Below are positions 24,989-32,242 of a stretch of 64,000 bases of DNA, one piece after another. The notes under the pieces were generated by a model. It was given only the letters and a program-made list of their open reading frames with translations, made no database searches and had not been told where the DNA came from. The position numbers were made by a program, and so were the translations under genes. Source of the stretch: an uncultured Eubacteriales bacterium (GTDB lineage: Bacteria; Bacillota; Clostridia; Christensenellales; Aristaeellaceae); contig CACZHW010000014.1 in NCBI GenBank assembly GCA_902781095.1, forward strand, positions 1-64,000. The letters run 5' to 3'. How positions within the stretch are numbered: the stretch's first letter is position 1; the number at the start of each line of letters is the position of its first letter.

Positions 24989-26191
24989 TCACGCCGTCCC
25001 TTCAAGCATCACCGGGCTGGTTGTGAAATCCGATCCCGCGGCGCGCGCCGCGGGATTTTCGCATCCGAGCGCCCAGAGGTCCCGCGCGCGGACATCCAGG
25101 GCGAAGAGGGGATTCGCCCTGTCGAAATCCGCGCACTTGGCGACAAGCGGCACACAGGTGCGCCTGCCAATGGCGCCGAGAAGCGGCCGGGCGCTCTGCC
25201 TGAAGCCGAGGATGCGCGCGTATTCGGGCGACGGATGCGCCGACGCGAGCGGCTGTGTGAGGCCCAGCAGGGCACAGATGAAGATGCGGGAAAGACGCGC
25301 CCGGGTGTAGCGGCGCGTCTTGCACAGGGAAAGCCACGTCTCCCGGTCCCCGGCCTGCCGGGCCGCCTGTGCGATGCGGTTCTCCAGCCCCTCGCTGACG
25401 CCTGCAAGGCGGGCGAGTTCTGCGGCGGAGAGGCTGCGCAGGCGCCACAGGGCGGGCAGCTCCAGCGCATTTTCGGGGTGGACGAAGCCGCGCTGCTCCG
25501 CTTCCGCTACCGCACGGGAGAAAGGCAGCGAGGGAGCGATATCGGAGGCGGGCAGCCCGTCTTCCAGCGCGCGGCGGATGGCGGAGGCCCCGGCCAGCGG
25601 ATGCAGACCGGGCTCGTCGTGCCGCCTGCCGGTGCGCGCGACGGGAACGGGCGTGATGTCCGGCGGCAGGACGCGCAGGTATTGCAGCGCCAGCGCGGCG
25701 TTGGGCTGTGAGAGCAGCTCGGCCGTTCCGTCCGGCGCCAGCGTGTCTTCGGCAGCCTTTGCGTAAGCGGCGGGGTAGGGAATCCCGCTTTGAAGCGCGG
25801 AGGCCAGCGCATCCCTGAAGGCGGGGGTCTCCGCCCGGAGCGCCCGGGCCGCGGGCAGCAGGACGGGCAGCGTCTCCGGCTCGCAGCCGAAGGACAAGTG
25901 GGTCACTACGCCGAGCGCCGAGAGGAGCGCGACGCCGCCTGCGGCGAATTCGTCCGCCGCGGCACAGGAAAAGCGCGTGGGCAGCTGGAGGACGAGGTCA
26001 GCCCCGCCCTGCAGCGCCATCCGCGTGCGGAGGAACTTGTCGTGCCGGGCAAAGGTGCCCCGCTGGGTGACGTCCCCGCTCATGACGCAGACGACGTAAT
26101 CCGCCCCGCTCTGACGGCGGGCCTGCGCCAGGTGGAAGAGGTGCCCGTTGTGGAAGGGATTGTATTCGCAGATGACGCCGCAGACGTTCAT
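24989..26191 (-). CDS. tmcAL: tRNA(Met) cytidine acetate ligase
   Basis: 400 residues, standard length. The nucleotidyltransferase N-terminus MNVCGVICEYNPFHNGH contains the HxGH motif (14-17), followed by VMSGDVTQRGTFA. TmcAL makes N4-acetylcytidine at the wobble position of elongator tRNA-Met using acetate and ATP, which protects against AUA misreading in Bacillota. Its start overlaps the stop of the AAA ATPase gene upstream by four bases. Acetate made by the adjacent pta/ackA pathway is its substrate, though the proximity may be coincidence. Confidence 0.9.
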   Translation of the reverse strand: MNVCGVICEYNPFHNGHLFHLAQARRQSGADYVVCVMSGDVTQRGTFARHDKFLRTRMALQGGADLVLQLPTRFSCAAADEFAAGGVALLSALGVVTHLSFGCEPETLPVLLPAARALRAETPAFRDALASALQSGIPYPAAYAKAAEDTLAPDGTAELLSQPNAALALQYLRVLPPDITPVPVARTGRRHDEPGLHPLAGASAIRRALEDGLPASDIAPSLPFSRAVAEAEQRGFVHPENALELPALWRLRSLSAAELARLAGVSEGLENRIAQAARQAGDRETWLSLCKTRRYTRARLSRIFICALLGLTQPLASAHPSPEYARILGFRQSARPLLGAIGRRTCVPLVAKCADFDRANPLFALDVRARDLWALGCENPAARAAGSDFTTSPVMLEGTA

Positions 26192-26922
26192 GGCTCTTCC
26201 TCCAGCAGCTTGCGGAGCAGCCGCTCGCGGTCGCTCATAAAAAGGGAGGTGACGCGGTAGCTGTCCGTTTCCTCATAACGTATGGGGTGAACCGGCCCTC
26301 CGTCGAAGCTCTGGATGTCGGCTCCGGGAAGCCCGAGCAGGATTGGCGAATGCGTGGCGACGATAAACTGCGCGCCGGCGGCAGCGCAGCGGTGGATTTC
26401 GATGAGCAGGGTCAGCTGCCGCTGGGGCGAGAGCGCGGCCTCCGGCTCGTCCAGCAGATAAAACCCGCCGCCGGCGAAGTTTTCCCGGGCGAGCAAAAGG
26501 AAGCTTTCGCCGTGCGAGCGTTCGTGCAGGTGCAGCGGCACGCCGCCGGGCCCGCGGCTGTACTCTTCTTCCCGCGTCGCGACGTTGTAAAAGCTCTCCG
26601 CGCGCAGAAAATATCCGTTCCGCGGCCGCCGGGCGCCGCGCAGGAGCCGCAGGGCTGAGAAGAGTTCGGAGTGGGAATCGTACGTGGAGAAGCTGTAGTT
26701 CCGGGTGCCGCCCTCCGGATTGAAGCCCCAGGCTACCGCGATGGCTTCCAGCAGGGTGGATTTGCCGCTGCCGTTTTCCCCGACGAAAAAGGTGACGGGC
26801 GAGCAAAAGGACAGGGGGCCGGGGCCCGAAAGCGCCGGGATGCCGCGCAGATAACTGCCCTGCGGAATCCGCTCCCAGTTGATGGAAAGGCCGCGAAGAA
26901 AAAGCGGAAGATCGGTCTGCAT
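26188..26922 (-). CDS. AAA-type ATPase of the RecF/ABC-ATPase class
   Basis: 244 residues from the ATG at 26922, which has GGAGG 7 bases upstream. Walker A GENGSGKST (48-56), an ABC-like signature region around SHGES (136-140), Walker B FYLLDEPEAALSP (154-166) and the switch histidine in ATHSPIL are all visible. Such stand-alone soluble ATPases resemble SMC/RecF heads; their cell role is not known. ATGA overlap couples it to tmcAL. No nuclease partner is present, so it does not look like an OLD-type defence pair. Confidence 0.82.
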   Translation of the reverse strand: MQTDLPLFLRGLSINWERIPQGSYLRGIPALSGPGPLSFCSPVTFFVGENGSGKSTLLEAIAVAWGFNPEGGTRNYSFSTYDSHSELFSALRLLRGARRPRNGYFLRAESFYNVATREEEYSRGPGGVPLHLHERSHGESFLLLARENFAGGGFYLLDEPEAALSPQRQLTLLIEIHRCAAAGAQFIVATHSPILLGLPGADIQSFDGGPVHPIRYEETDSYRVTSLFMSDRERLLRKLLEEEP

Positions 26923-26953
26923 CGCATGTCCTCCGGGGGAAGGTTTAAAAGAA

Positions 26954-26981
26954 CACGCGCCGCCCTTTCGGACGGCGCGTG
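26954..26981 (-). terminator. terminator of pta
   Basis: CACGCGCCG and CGGCGCGTG enclose a 10-base loop; on the reverse strand the stem is followed by TTCTTTT. Confidence 0.75.
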
Positions 26982-26999
26982 ATGGCTGACGGTCGTGCC

Positions 27000-28025
27000 T
27001 CAGCTCTGGCAGGCCGTGATCAGGCTCATCTTGTAGACTTCGTCCGCGTTGCAGCCGCGGGAGAGATCGTTGATGGGCGCGTTCAAACCCTGCAGGATCG
27101 GGCCGTAGGCCGCATAGCCGCCCAGTCGCTGGGCGATCTTGTAGCCGATGTTGCCGGCCTCGATGCAGGGGAAGATGAAGGTGTTGGCCTGGCCGGCGAC
27201 CTTGCTGCCCTTGCACTTGGTTGCGGCGACTTCCATGGAGACCGCGGCGTCAAACTGCAGTTCGCCGTCGATCGCCAGTTCCGGCGCCTTCTCCTGGGCG
27301 ATGGCGGTGGCGTCGTGGCTCAGCTGCACGGTGCCGCCCTTGCCGGAGCCCTTGGTGGAGAAGCTCAGCACCGCGACCTTCGGATCGATGCCGAAGATCT
27401 TCGCGGTTTCGGCGGTGGAAACGACCACCTCGGCGAGCTTCGCGGCGGCGGTCTGCTTCACTTCGCCGGTCGCCTTGTCGACAGAATCCTGATAGTCGAT
27501 GTTGATGGCGCAGTCGCCCATGGCGATGCGGCGCAGCCCTTCGTCGCCGAAGTCGCGGTCCAGGATGAAGCAGGAGGAGACCAGGGAGGCGCCCTTCTTG
27601 GTCTTGATCAGCTGCAGCGCGGGACGGACGGTATCGGCGGTGGAGTAAGTGGCGCCGCCCAGCAGGCAGTCGGCCTTGCCGATCTTCACCAGCATCGTGC
27701 CGAAGTAGTTGGACTTCTTCAGGGCCGCGGCGCAGTCTTCGGCGCTCATCTTGCCCTTGCGCAGCTCCACCATCTTGGCGACCATGTCGTCGAAGCCCTC
27801 GTAGGTCTCGGGGTCGACGATCTCGGCGCCGCTGATGTCGAAGCCGGAGGCGGCGGAAGCCGCTTCAATCTCGGTCTTGTTGCCGACCATCACCACGTTG
27901 AGCACCTTTTCGGCGAGCAGACGGGCAGCCGCCTCCTGGATGCGGGGATCGGCGCCCTCGGTGAAGACGATGGTCTTCGGGTTCGCCTTCAGTTTTTGGA
28001 TCATCGGTGCAAACATATCAGCCAT
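27000..28025 (-). CDS. pta: phosphate acetyltransferase
   Basis: 341 residues, the short clostridial Pta form. It converts acetyl-CoA and phosphate to acetyl phosphate in the cytoplasm. Family stretches include IVFTEGADPRIQEAA at the start, DCLLGGATYSTADTVRPALQ, LSFSTKGSGKG and FPCIEAGNIGYKIAQRLGG. The ATG at 28025 follows GGAGGG; a longer frame upstream crosses the promoter. It is divergent from ackA, not in an operon with it as in many bacteria, but the two promoters share a sequence motif. Confidence 0.96.
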   Translation of the reverse strand: MADMFAPMIQKLKANPKTIVFTEGADPRIQEAAARLLAEKVLNVVMVGNKTEIEAASAASGFDISGAEIVDPETYEGFDDMVAKMVELRKGKMSAEDCAAALKKSNYFGTMLVKIGKADCLLGGATYSTADTVRPALQLIKTKKGASLVSSCFILDRDFGDEGLRRIAMGDCAINIDYQDSVDKATGEVKQTAAAKLAEVVVSTAETAKIFGIDPKVAVLSFSTKGSGKGGTVQLSHDATAIAQEKAPELAIDGELQFDAAVSMEVAATKCKGSKVAGQANTFIFPCIEAGNIGYKIAQRLGGYAAYGPILQGLNAPINDLSRGCNADEVYKMSLITACQS

Positions 28026-28067
28026 TTCAAAACCCTCCAGATCTCTTTTTTGTTTGAAGATAGACGA

Positions 28068-28097
28068 ATTGTAGCACATAGAGCGCCCTCTTTTCAA
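28068..28097 (-). promoter_or_regulatory. promoter of pta with candidate operator
   Basis: Reverse strand: TTGAAA, 18-base spacer, TACAAT. The spacer begins with AGAGGGCGCTCT, an inverted repeat whose core AGGGCGCTC recurs in the ackA promoter at the same place. Confidence 0.7.
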
Positions 28098-28169
28098 TGC
28101 CCCGGGGGATTCTTTCCCGGGCGAATTCTTTTGCAGGGTTTCCGGGCGTCCCTTTTTCCGTGAACTTCC

Positions 28170-28198
28170 TTTACAAAAGGGCGCTCATTCAGTATAAT
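28170..28198 (+). promoter_or_regulatory. promoter of ackA with candidate operator
   Basis: TTTACA, 17-base spacer, TATAAT. AAAGGGCGCTCA starts directly after the -35 box, matching the pta promoter spacer. Confidence 0.75.
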
Positions 28199-28280
28199 TT
28201 ATATGTGTTATTATGCCTTGCATAAGGCAGTATGCATTTTCCGGCCATCCCAACTGAATACTGTATTGGAGGAGATACCC

Positions 28281-29477
28281 ATGAAAATTCTTGTCATCAA
28301 TTCCGGCTCTTCTTCCCTCAAGTACCAGCTGATCGACATGGACGACGAGTCCGTCAAGGCGAAGGGCCTTGTGGAGCGCATCGGCATCGAGGGAACGCAC
28401 TTCAAGCACAGCGTGCTGGGCACCGACAAGGGCATTGAGTTCACGCGCAACATGAAGAATCACTCCGAAGCGATTTCCGCCGTTCTGGAGGCGCTGACGG
28501 ACAAGGAAAACGGCGCCATCGCCTCTCTGGACGAGATCGGCGCCTGCGGCCACCGCGTGCTGCACGGCGGCGAGACCTTCAAGGAGTCCGCGCTGGTGAC
28601 CCCGGAGACCCTCGCCGAGATCGAGGCGCTGGTGCCGCTTGGACCGCTGCACCAGAAGGCGAACATCGCCGGCATCCGCGCCTGCCAGGAGGTCATGCCG
28701 GGCAAGCCCAACGTCGCCGTGTTCGATACCGCTTTCCACCAGACGATGCCGCCCAAGGCGTACCTCTACGGTGTGCCGTATGAGTACTACAAGACCCTCA
28801 AGGTCCGCCGCTACGGCTTCCATGGCACCAGCCACCGCTTCATCGCGGGCGAGGCGCCCAAGTACATCGGCAAGCCGGCCGACGCCTGCAAGCTGATCAT
28901 CTGCCACCTGGGCAACGGCTCCTCCCTGTCCGCCGTGGTCAACGGCAAGGTCGTGGACACCTCCATGGGCCTTACGCCTCTTGAGGGCCTGCTGATGGGC
29001 AGCCGTTCCGGCGACGTGGATCCCGCCGTGCTGGAGTACATCATGGACAACACCGGCATGGACATCCACGAGATGCTGAACACCCTCAACAAGAAGTCCG
29101 GCTTTGCCGGCCTGTCCGTCTCCTCCGACATGCGCGACGTGAAAGCCGCCGCCGCTGCGGGCGACGAGCTGGCGCAGGCGGCCATCGCCGTGTGGACCTA
29201 CCGCGTGCAGAAGTACATCGGCGCGTACAACGTCGCCGTGGGCGGCGCGGACGCCATCATCTTCACCGCCGGCATCGGTGAGAACGACACGCAGGCCGCG
29301 GTCGACGTCATCAGCGGGCTGGCGTTCCTGGGCGTCAAGATCGATCCCGCCAAGAACGTGCGCGGCAACGCGGGCGTCATCAGCACGGACGATTCCACGA
29401 TCAAGGTGCTGCGCCTGGCGACCAACGAGGAGCTGCCGATCGCGCGGGATACGCTGGCCATCGTCAACGCACTGTAA
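28281..29477 (+). CDS. ackA: acetate kinase
   Basis: 398 residues, normal length. It makes acetate and ATP from acetyl phosphate. Phosphate-binding and family motifs are plain: MKILVINSGSSSLKYQL at the start, VFDTAFHQTMP, YGFHGTSHRF, HLGNGSSLSA and FTAGIGEN. GGAGGAGATACCC precedes the ATG. Its own promoter faces away from pta. With pta it yields ATP from acetyl-CoA, consistent with a fermentative anaerobe. Confidence 0.97.
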   Translation: MKILVINSGSSSLKYQLIDMDDESVKAKGLVERIGIEGTHFKHSVLGTDKGIEFTRNMKNHSEAISAVLEALTDKENGAIASLDEIGACGHRVLHGGETFKESALVTPETLAEIEALVPLGPLHQKANIAGIRACQEVMPGKPNVAVFDTAFHQTMPPKAYLYGVPYEYYKTLKVRRYGFHGTSHRFIAGEAPKYIGKPADACKLIICHLGNGSSLSAVVNGKVVDTSMGLTPLEGLLMGSRSGDVDPAVLEYIMDNTGMDIHEMLNTLNKKSGFAGLSVSSDMRDVKAAAAAGDELAQAAIAVWTYRVQKYIGAYNVAVGGADAIIFTAGIGENDTQAAVDVISGLAFLGVKIDPAKNVRGNAGVISTDDSTIKVLRLATNEELPIARDTLAIVNAL

Positions 29478-29513
29478 AGAAAGCGCGAAATCTGCGCAAA
29501 GGGGGAACATTCT

Positions 29514-30104
29514 GTGAAGAAGCGTTTCATCTTTCTGGCTCTCATGCTGACGCTGGCGCTGGCGGCCTTCCCGGCCCTGGCGGAGATTACCGCCTCGGAC
29601 GAAGGCGCCGGCGGGACGGGAGAACAGGCGGAAGCCGCGGAAACCGCCGCCCCGGAAGAGAACAAAGAGGATTCCCGTTATCCGGCCTATGCCTGCTGCA
29701 CGGGCGAGCGCGTCAACGTCCGCGTAAACCCGGGCGAGCGCTATCCCCGCCGCGGGGAACTGATCCGCAGGGCGCCCGTGGTCGTACTCGGCGAGGAGGG
29801 CGACGAGTACCTGTGCCGCACGGTGTTCGGAGACGGGTACGTGCCCAAGCAGTACATCCGGATCTTTGAGGGAATGACGGAGAGCGAGTTTGCGGATTAC
29901 ACCGCCGAGCACCCGAACTTCTACCGCCGTGCGCCCAAGGATCACCCCGGTTACAACAAAAAGCTGATGGAGCAGTACAAAGCCGGAAAAATTACGGAAG
30001 CGGAACTGAAAGCCAAATGGTACCGCGAGCCGGGCACCGGCTATACGGGCCTGACGCACAACAGCAAGGGCGAGCTGGTCGTCTTCCGCCACAGCTGGTG
30101 GTAA
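29514..30104 (+). CDS. secreted SH3-like domain protein (paralogue 1)
   Basis: 196 residues, GTG start after GGGGGAAC. A signal peptide (to about ALAE, residue 24) is followed by an acidic linker and one bacterial SH3-like domain (about 60-120: VNVRVNPG, GELIRRAPVVVLGEEGDEYLCRT, GYVPKQYI), then a charged C-terminal region. SH3b domains usually bind peptidoglycan peptides. The next gene encodes a paralogue with the same central pattern. It starts 36 bases after ackA and may be co-transcribed with it. Role unknown. Confidence 0.75.
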   Translation: MKKRFIFLALMLTLALAAFPALAEITASDEGAGGTGEQAEAAETAAPEENKEDSRYPAYACCTGERVNVRVNPGERYPRRGELIRRAPVVVLGEEGDEYLCRTVFGDGYVPKQYIRIFEGMTESEFADYTAEHPNFYRRAPKDHPGYNKKLMEQYKAGKITEAELKAKWYREPGTGYTGLTHNSKGELVVFRHSWW

Positions 30105-30219
30105 GTCGGCCGGCTCCCCGGCAAGGCAACCTTTCTTCGCGCGCGGTCCAGGCTTTCGTCAATCCGGATGACAAAGGATTCAGGGAGTTTTGACAGAGAC
30201 GACGGAAGGAGGCAACTTC

Positions 30220-30756
30220 GTGAAAAAGATCGTTTGCATGCTGCTTCTCGCCGCGCTGCTTCTCGCGACGGCTGCAGCCGCGATGGGTGACTCCATGGTG
30301 AACCCGAAAGTCTTCAAAGAGCCGGGCTGGAGTCAGAATTCGGAAAAGGTGTGGATTTACAAGGTGCAGAATCCCTTTACGGAGTATGAGAAGCCGCAGT
30401 ACGGCTACTGCACGCGGCACAAAGTCAACGTCCGCAAGGTGCCGGACGTCACCTGGCGCAAGTGGGGCCAGCTGATCGAAGGCGCGCCGCTCATCATGCT
30501 GGGCGAGTGCATGGACACCTACCTCTGCGACACGGCCTTCGGGCAGGGATGGATTCCGAAGGACTACATCGAGTTCCTGGAGAACGAAGACGAGTACTGG
30601 AACTACAGGACGTATCACCCCAGCATTTTTAACCACGATCCGGGGCCGGACAAAAAACCTGACCCGTGGGGGGACGAGTGGGACGATCCGGGACCTGGCA
30701 ATAACTATTATCCCGATTATCCCAGCAACGGCGGCAGAGGGGAGCCGAAGGGCTGA
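30220..30756 (+). CDS. secreted SH3-like domain protein (paralogue 2)
   Basis: 178 residues from a GTG with AAGGAGG 7 bases upstream. Signal peptide to about residue 24, then a SH3-like domain aligning with the upstream paralogue (VNVRKVPD, GQLIEGAPLIMLGECMDTYLCDT, GWIPKDYI). The C-terminal 50 residues differ completely: a Pro/Asp/Gly/Tyr-rich low-complexity tail. The pair looks like a tandem duplication followed by divergence of the tails, presumably two extracellular wall-associated proteins. Confidence 0.72.
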   Translation: MKKIVCMLLLAALLLATAAAAMGDSMVNPKVFKEPGWSQNSEKVWIYKVQNPFTEYEKPQYGYCTRHKVNVRKVPDVTWRKWGQLIEGAPLIMLGECMDTYLCDTAFGQGWIPKDYIEFLENEDEYWNYRTYHPSIFNHDPGPDKKPDPWGDEWDDPGPGNNYYPDYPSNGGRGEPKG

Positions 30757-30792
30757 GCCCACCTGCGGCAGGCCGGATTCGCGGATTGACGC

Positions 30793-30821
30793 TTGACAAG
30801 CCAACGGCGTGCGCGTATAAT
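30793..30821 (+). promoter_or_regulatory. consensus promoter of yceD-rpmF
   Basis: Exact TTGACA, 17-base spacer, exact TATAAT, 29 bases before the yceD start. Confidence 0.88.
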
Positions 30822-30850
30822 GCGGGATGGTCATTTTTCGAGGTGGTACG

Positions 30851-31384
30851 ATGAAACTGGATATAACCCGAGGCGTGCAGACCAAGGGAATCGATGTTCC
30901 CTTCACGCTGGAGGAGACCTGGGGGGAAGACCGCTGGGGCGGGGATACCGTCCGGTACGTCAGCCCGGTCAGGCTGTCCGGTACGTACATGATCACGGGG
31001 GAAACCGTCGTGATCAATGCGCAAGCCCAGACGGTGGTGGAATCCCGCTGTGCGCGCTGTCTGGCTCCGGCGCTGACAGAGGTTTCGGCGCCTGTCAGCG
31101 AGGCCTTCGTCCGCGAGACGGAGGGAGAGGAGCCGGCTGAAGAGCAGTACACCTATCAGGGACATGTGCTGGATTTAACCGACGCGGTGCGGACCTCCGT
31201 GCTGCTGGAGGTACCGACGCGCATCCTCTGCAGGGAAGACTGCAAAGGTCTGTGCGACCAATGCGGCGCAAACCTCAACGTAACGACGTGTTCATGCCGG
31301 AAGGAATCCCTTTACAGGAACCCCTTCCAGGCCTTAGCCGAACGCATGGAAGAAATCATTCCCACGGAGGATCAGGAGGTGTAA
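30851..31384 (+). CDS. YceD/DUF177 family protein
   Basis: 177 residues. The family (YceD, DUF177) is needed for 23S rRNA accumulation or stability in bacteria and plants and nearly always precedes rpmF, as here. Cysteines form two likely metal sites: C67-x-x-C70 (CARCL) and a C-terminal cluster with C127, C131, C135, C138, C147 and C149. The ATG at 30851 was chosen over an ATG 24 bases upstream because it follows GAGGTGG and the promoter spacing fits. Confidence 0.88.
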   Translation: MKLDITRGVQTKGIDVPFTLEETWGEDRWGGDTVRYVSPVRLSGTYMITGETVVINAQAQTVVESRCARCLAPALTEVSAPVSEAFVRETEGEEPAEEQYTYQGHVLDLTDAVRTSVLLEVPTRILCREDCKGLCDQCGANLNVTTCSCRKESLYRNPFQALAERMEEIIPTEDQEV

Positions 31385-31386
31385 AC

Positions 31387-31584
31387 ATGGCAGTCCCGAA
31401 AGGTAAAGTATCGAAGTCCCGCGGCCGTATGCGCCGTGCGAACTGGAAGCTGACTGCGCCGGCTATCGTCAAGTGCCCGCGCTGCCAGCAGATGATGCTC
31501 GTTCACCGTATCTGCAAGCATTGCGGCTATTACGATGGCAAGCAGATCATCAACATGGAAGAGAAAGCCGCTTCCGAAAACTGA
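31387..31584 (+). CDS. rpmF: 50S ribosomal protein L32
   Basis: 65 residues. MAVPKGKVSKSRGRMRRANW is the standard L32 start, and the zinc ribbon C30-x-x-C33...C43-x-x-C46 is complete. GGAGGTGTAAAC precedes the ATG, overlapping the end of yceD. L32 sits near the exit tunnel. The yceD-rpmF pair is conserved; plsX or acpP, which often follow, are replaced by a terminator and an unrelated gene. Confidence 0.96.
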   Translation: MAVPKGKVSKSRGRMRRANWKLTAPAIVKCPRCQQMMLVHRICKHCGYYDGKQIINMEEKAASEN

Positions 31585-31603
31585 TCGATCAAAGGCAAAG
31601 TAT

Positions 31604-31629
31604 CCGCCCTCCGGTTCCGGAGGGCGGTT
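31604..31629 (+). terminator. terminator of rpmF
   Basis: CCGCCCTCCGG and CCGGAGGGCGG are separated by TT, followed by TTGCTGTTTT. Confidence 0.85.
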
Positions 31630-31642
31630 GCTGTTTTGGGAC

Positions 31643-31676
31643 AAAAAAAGAGGCGGCCCTTTGGGCTGCCTCTTTT
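31643..31676. terminator. terminator of the XRE regulator gene
   Basis: AAAAGAGGC...GCCC and GGGC...GCCTCTTTT flank a TTTG loop. On the reverse strand the stem is followed by seven T residues, 22 bases after the regulator stop. A and T tracts on both sides allow use in either direction. Confidence 0.8.
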
Positions 31677-31697
31677 AAGTATAGAAAACTATTCGGC

Positions 31698-31988
31698 TCA
31701 TTCCAAACCAAGATGGTTTTCAATACGGGAGACGCGCACTGCAAGATTCTCATCCGACGCTTCCGAAGTCTGAGCCGTCTTTTTTGCTTCCGTGCGGGCC
31801 AGAAGGTAATCACAGGATACATCCAGAGTGTCAGCCAGAAGGCAAAGGGTTTCCAGGCTGGGCTGCCGGAGTCCGCGCTCATAAAGCCCGACGGTGTTGA
31901 GGCTCTTTCCGATGATATCTGCTAATGCCTGTTGGCTCAGATGTTTGGCGGTGCGCGCTGCTTTCAGGCGTTCACCAAACTTGACCAT
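31698..31988 (-). CDS. XRE-family transcriptional regulator
   Basis: 96 residues. A five-helix XRE/Cro domain occupies residues 4-65 (FGERLKAARTAKHLSQQALADIIGKSLNTVGLYERGLRQPSLETL region), followed by a short, possibly coiled tail ending ENHLGLE. It would bind DNA as a dimer. AGGAGGTGTTGTC precedes the ATG. Its own promoter carries TAAG-N5-CTTA over the -10 box, a candidate self-operator. It is divergent from the acyltransferase-like gene, whose AT-rich upstream region it could also bind; target not known. Confidence 0.85.
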   Translation of the reverse strand: MVKFGERLKAARTAKHLSQQALADIIGKSLNTVGLYERGLRQPSLETLCLLADTLDVSCDYLLARTEAKKTAQTSEASDENLAVRVSRIENHLGLE

Positions 31989-32029
31989 GACAACACCTCC
32001 TCAGTCAGCTGCTCCCTTCAACCGACCTC

Positions 32030-32060
32030 TAAGATTAGCTTAAGTATACGTTTCAAACAA
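32030..32060 (-). promoter_or_regulatory. promoter of the XRE regulator, candidate autoregulation site
   Basis: Reverse strand: TTGTTT, 17-base spacer, TAATCT. The inverted repeat TAAG-N5-CTTA (32030-32042) covers the -10 box. Confidence 0.5.
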
Positions 32061-32183
32061 TTTACGTCTACGGACAAAAATGATGTATTTTCCATTTTTT
32101 CACACTATTGTTTGCTTTTTGGCACGTTTGGCGAAATTCAATTTGAAAAAAAGACAGGGAAATTGGTTTAAAACAGGCAGACT

Positions 32184-32211
32184 TTGCCCACGGGTAAAAA
32201 GATGTTATAAT
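32184..32211 (+). promoter_or_regulatory. promoter of the acyltransferase-like gene
   Basis: TTGCCC, 16-base spacer, TATAAT with an extended TG. The AT-rich 120 bases upstream hold no gene. Confidence 0.65.
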
Positions 32212-32242
32212 AAGCTGGAACCGATAGGAAGGAGGCCCCTTT

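Noticed and set aside
26188-26922. AAA ATPase as part of an OLD/Gabija-like defence pair
   Set aside because: No helicase or nuclease partner is present; the neighbour is tmcAL, a tRNA-modifying enzyme.
28185-30092. 635-codon reverse frame opposite ackA
   Set aside because: Antisense shadow of acetate kinase and the SH3-like gene.
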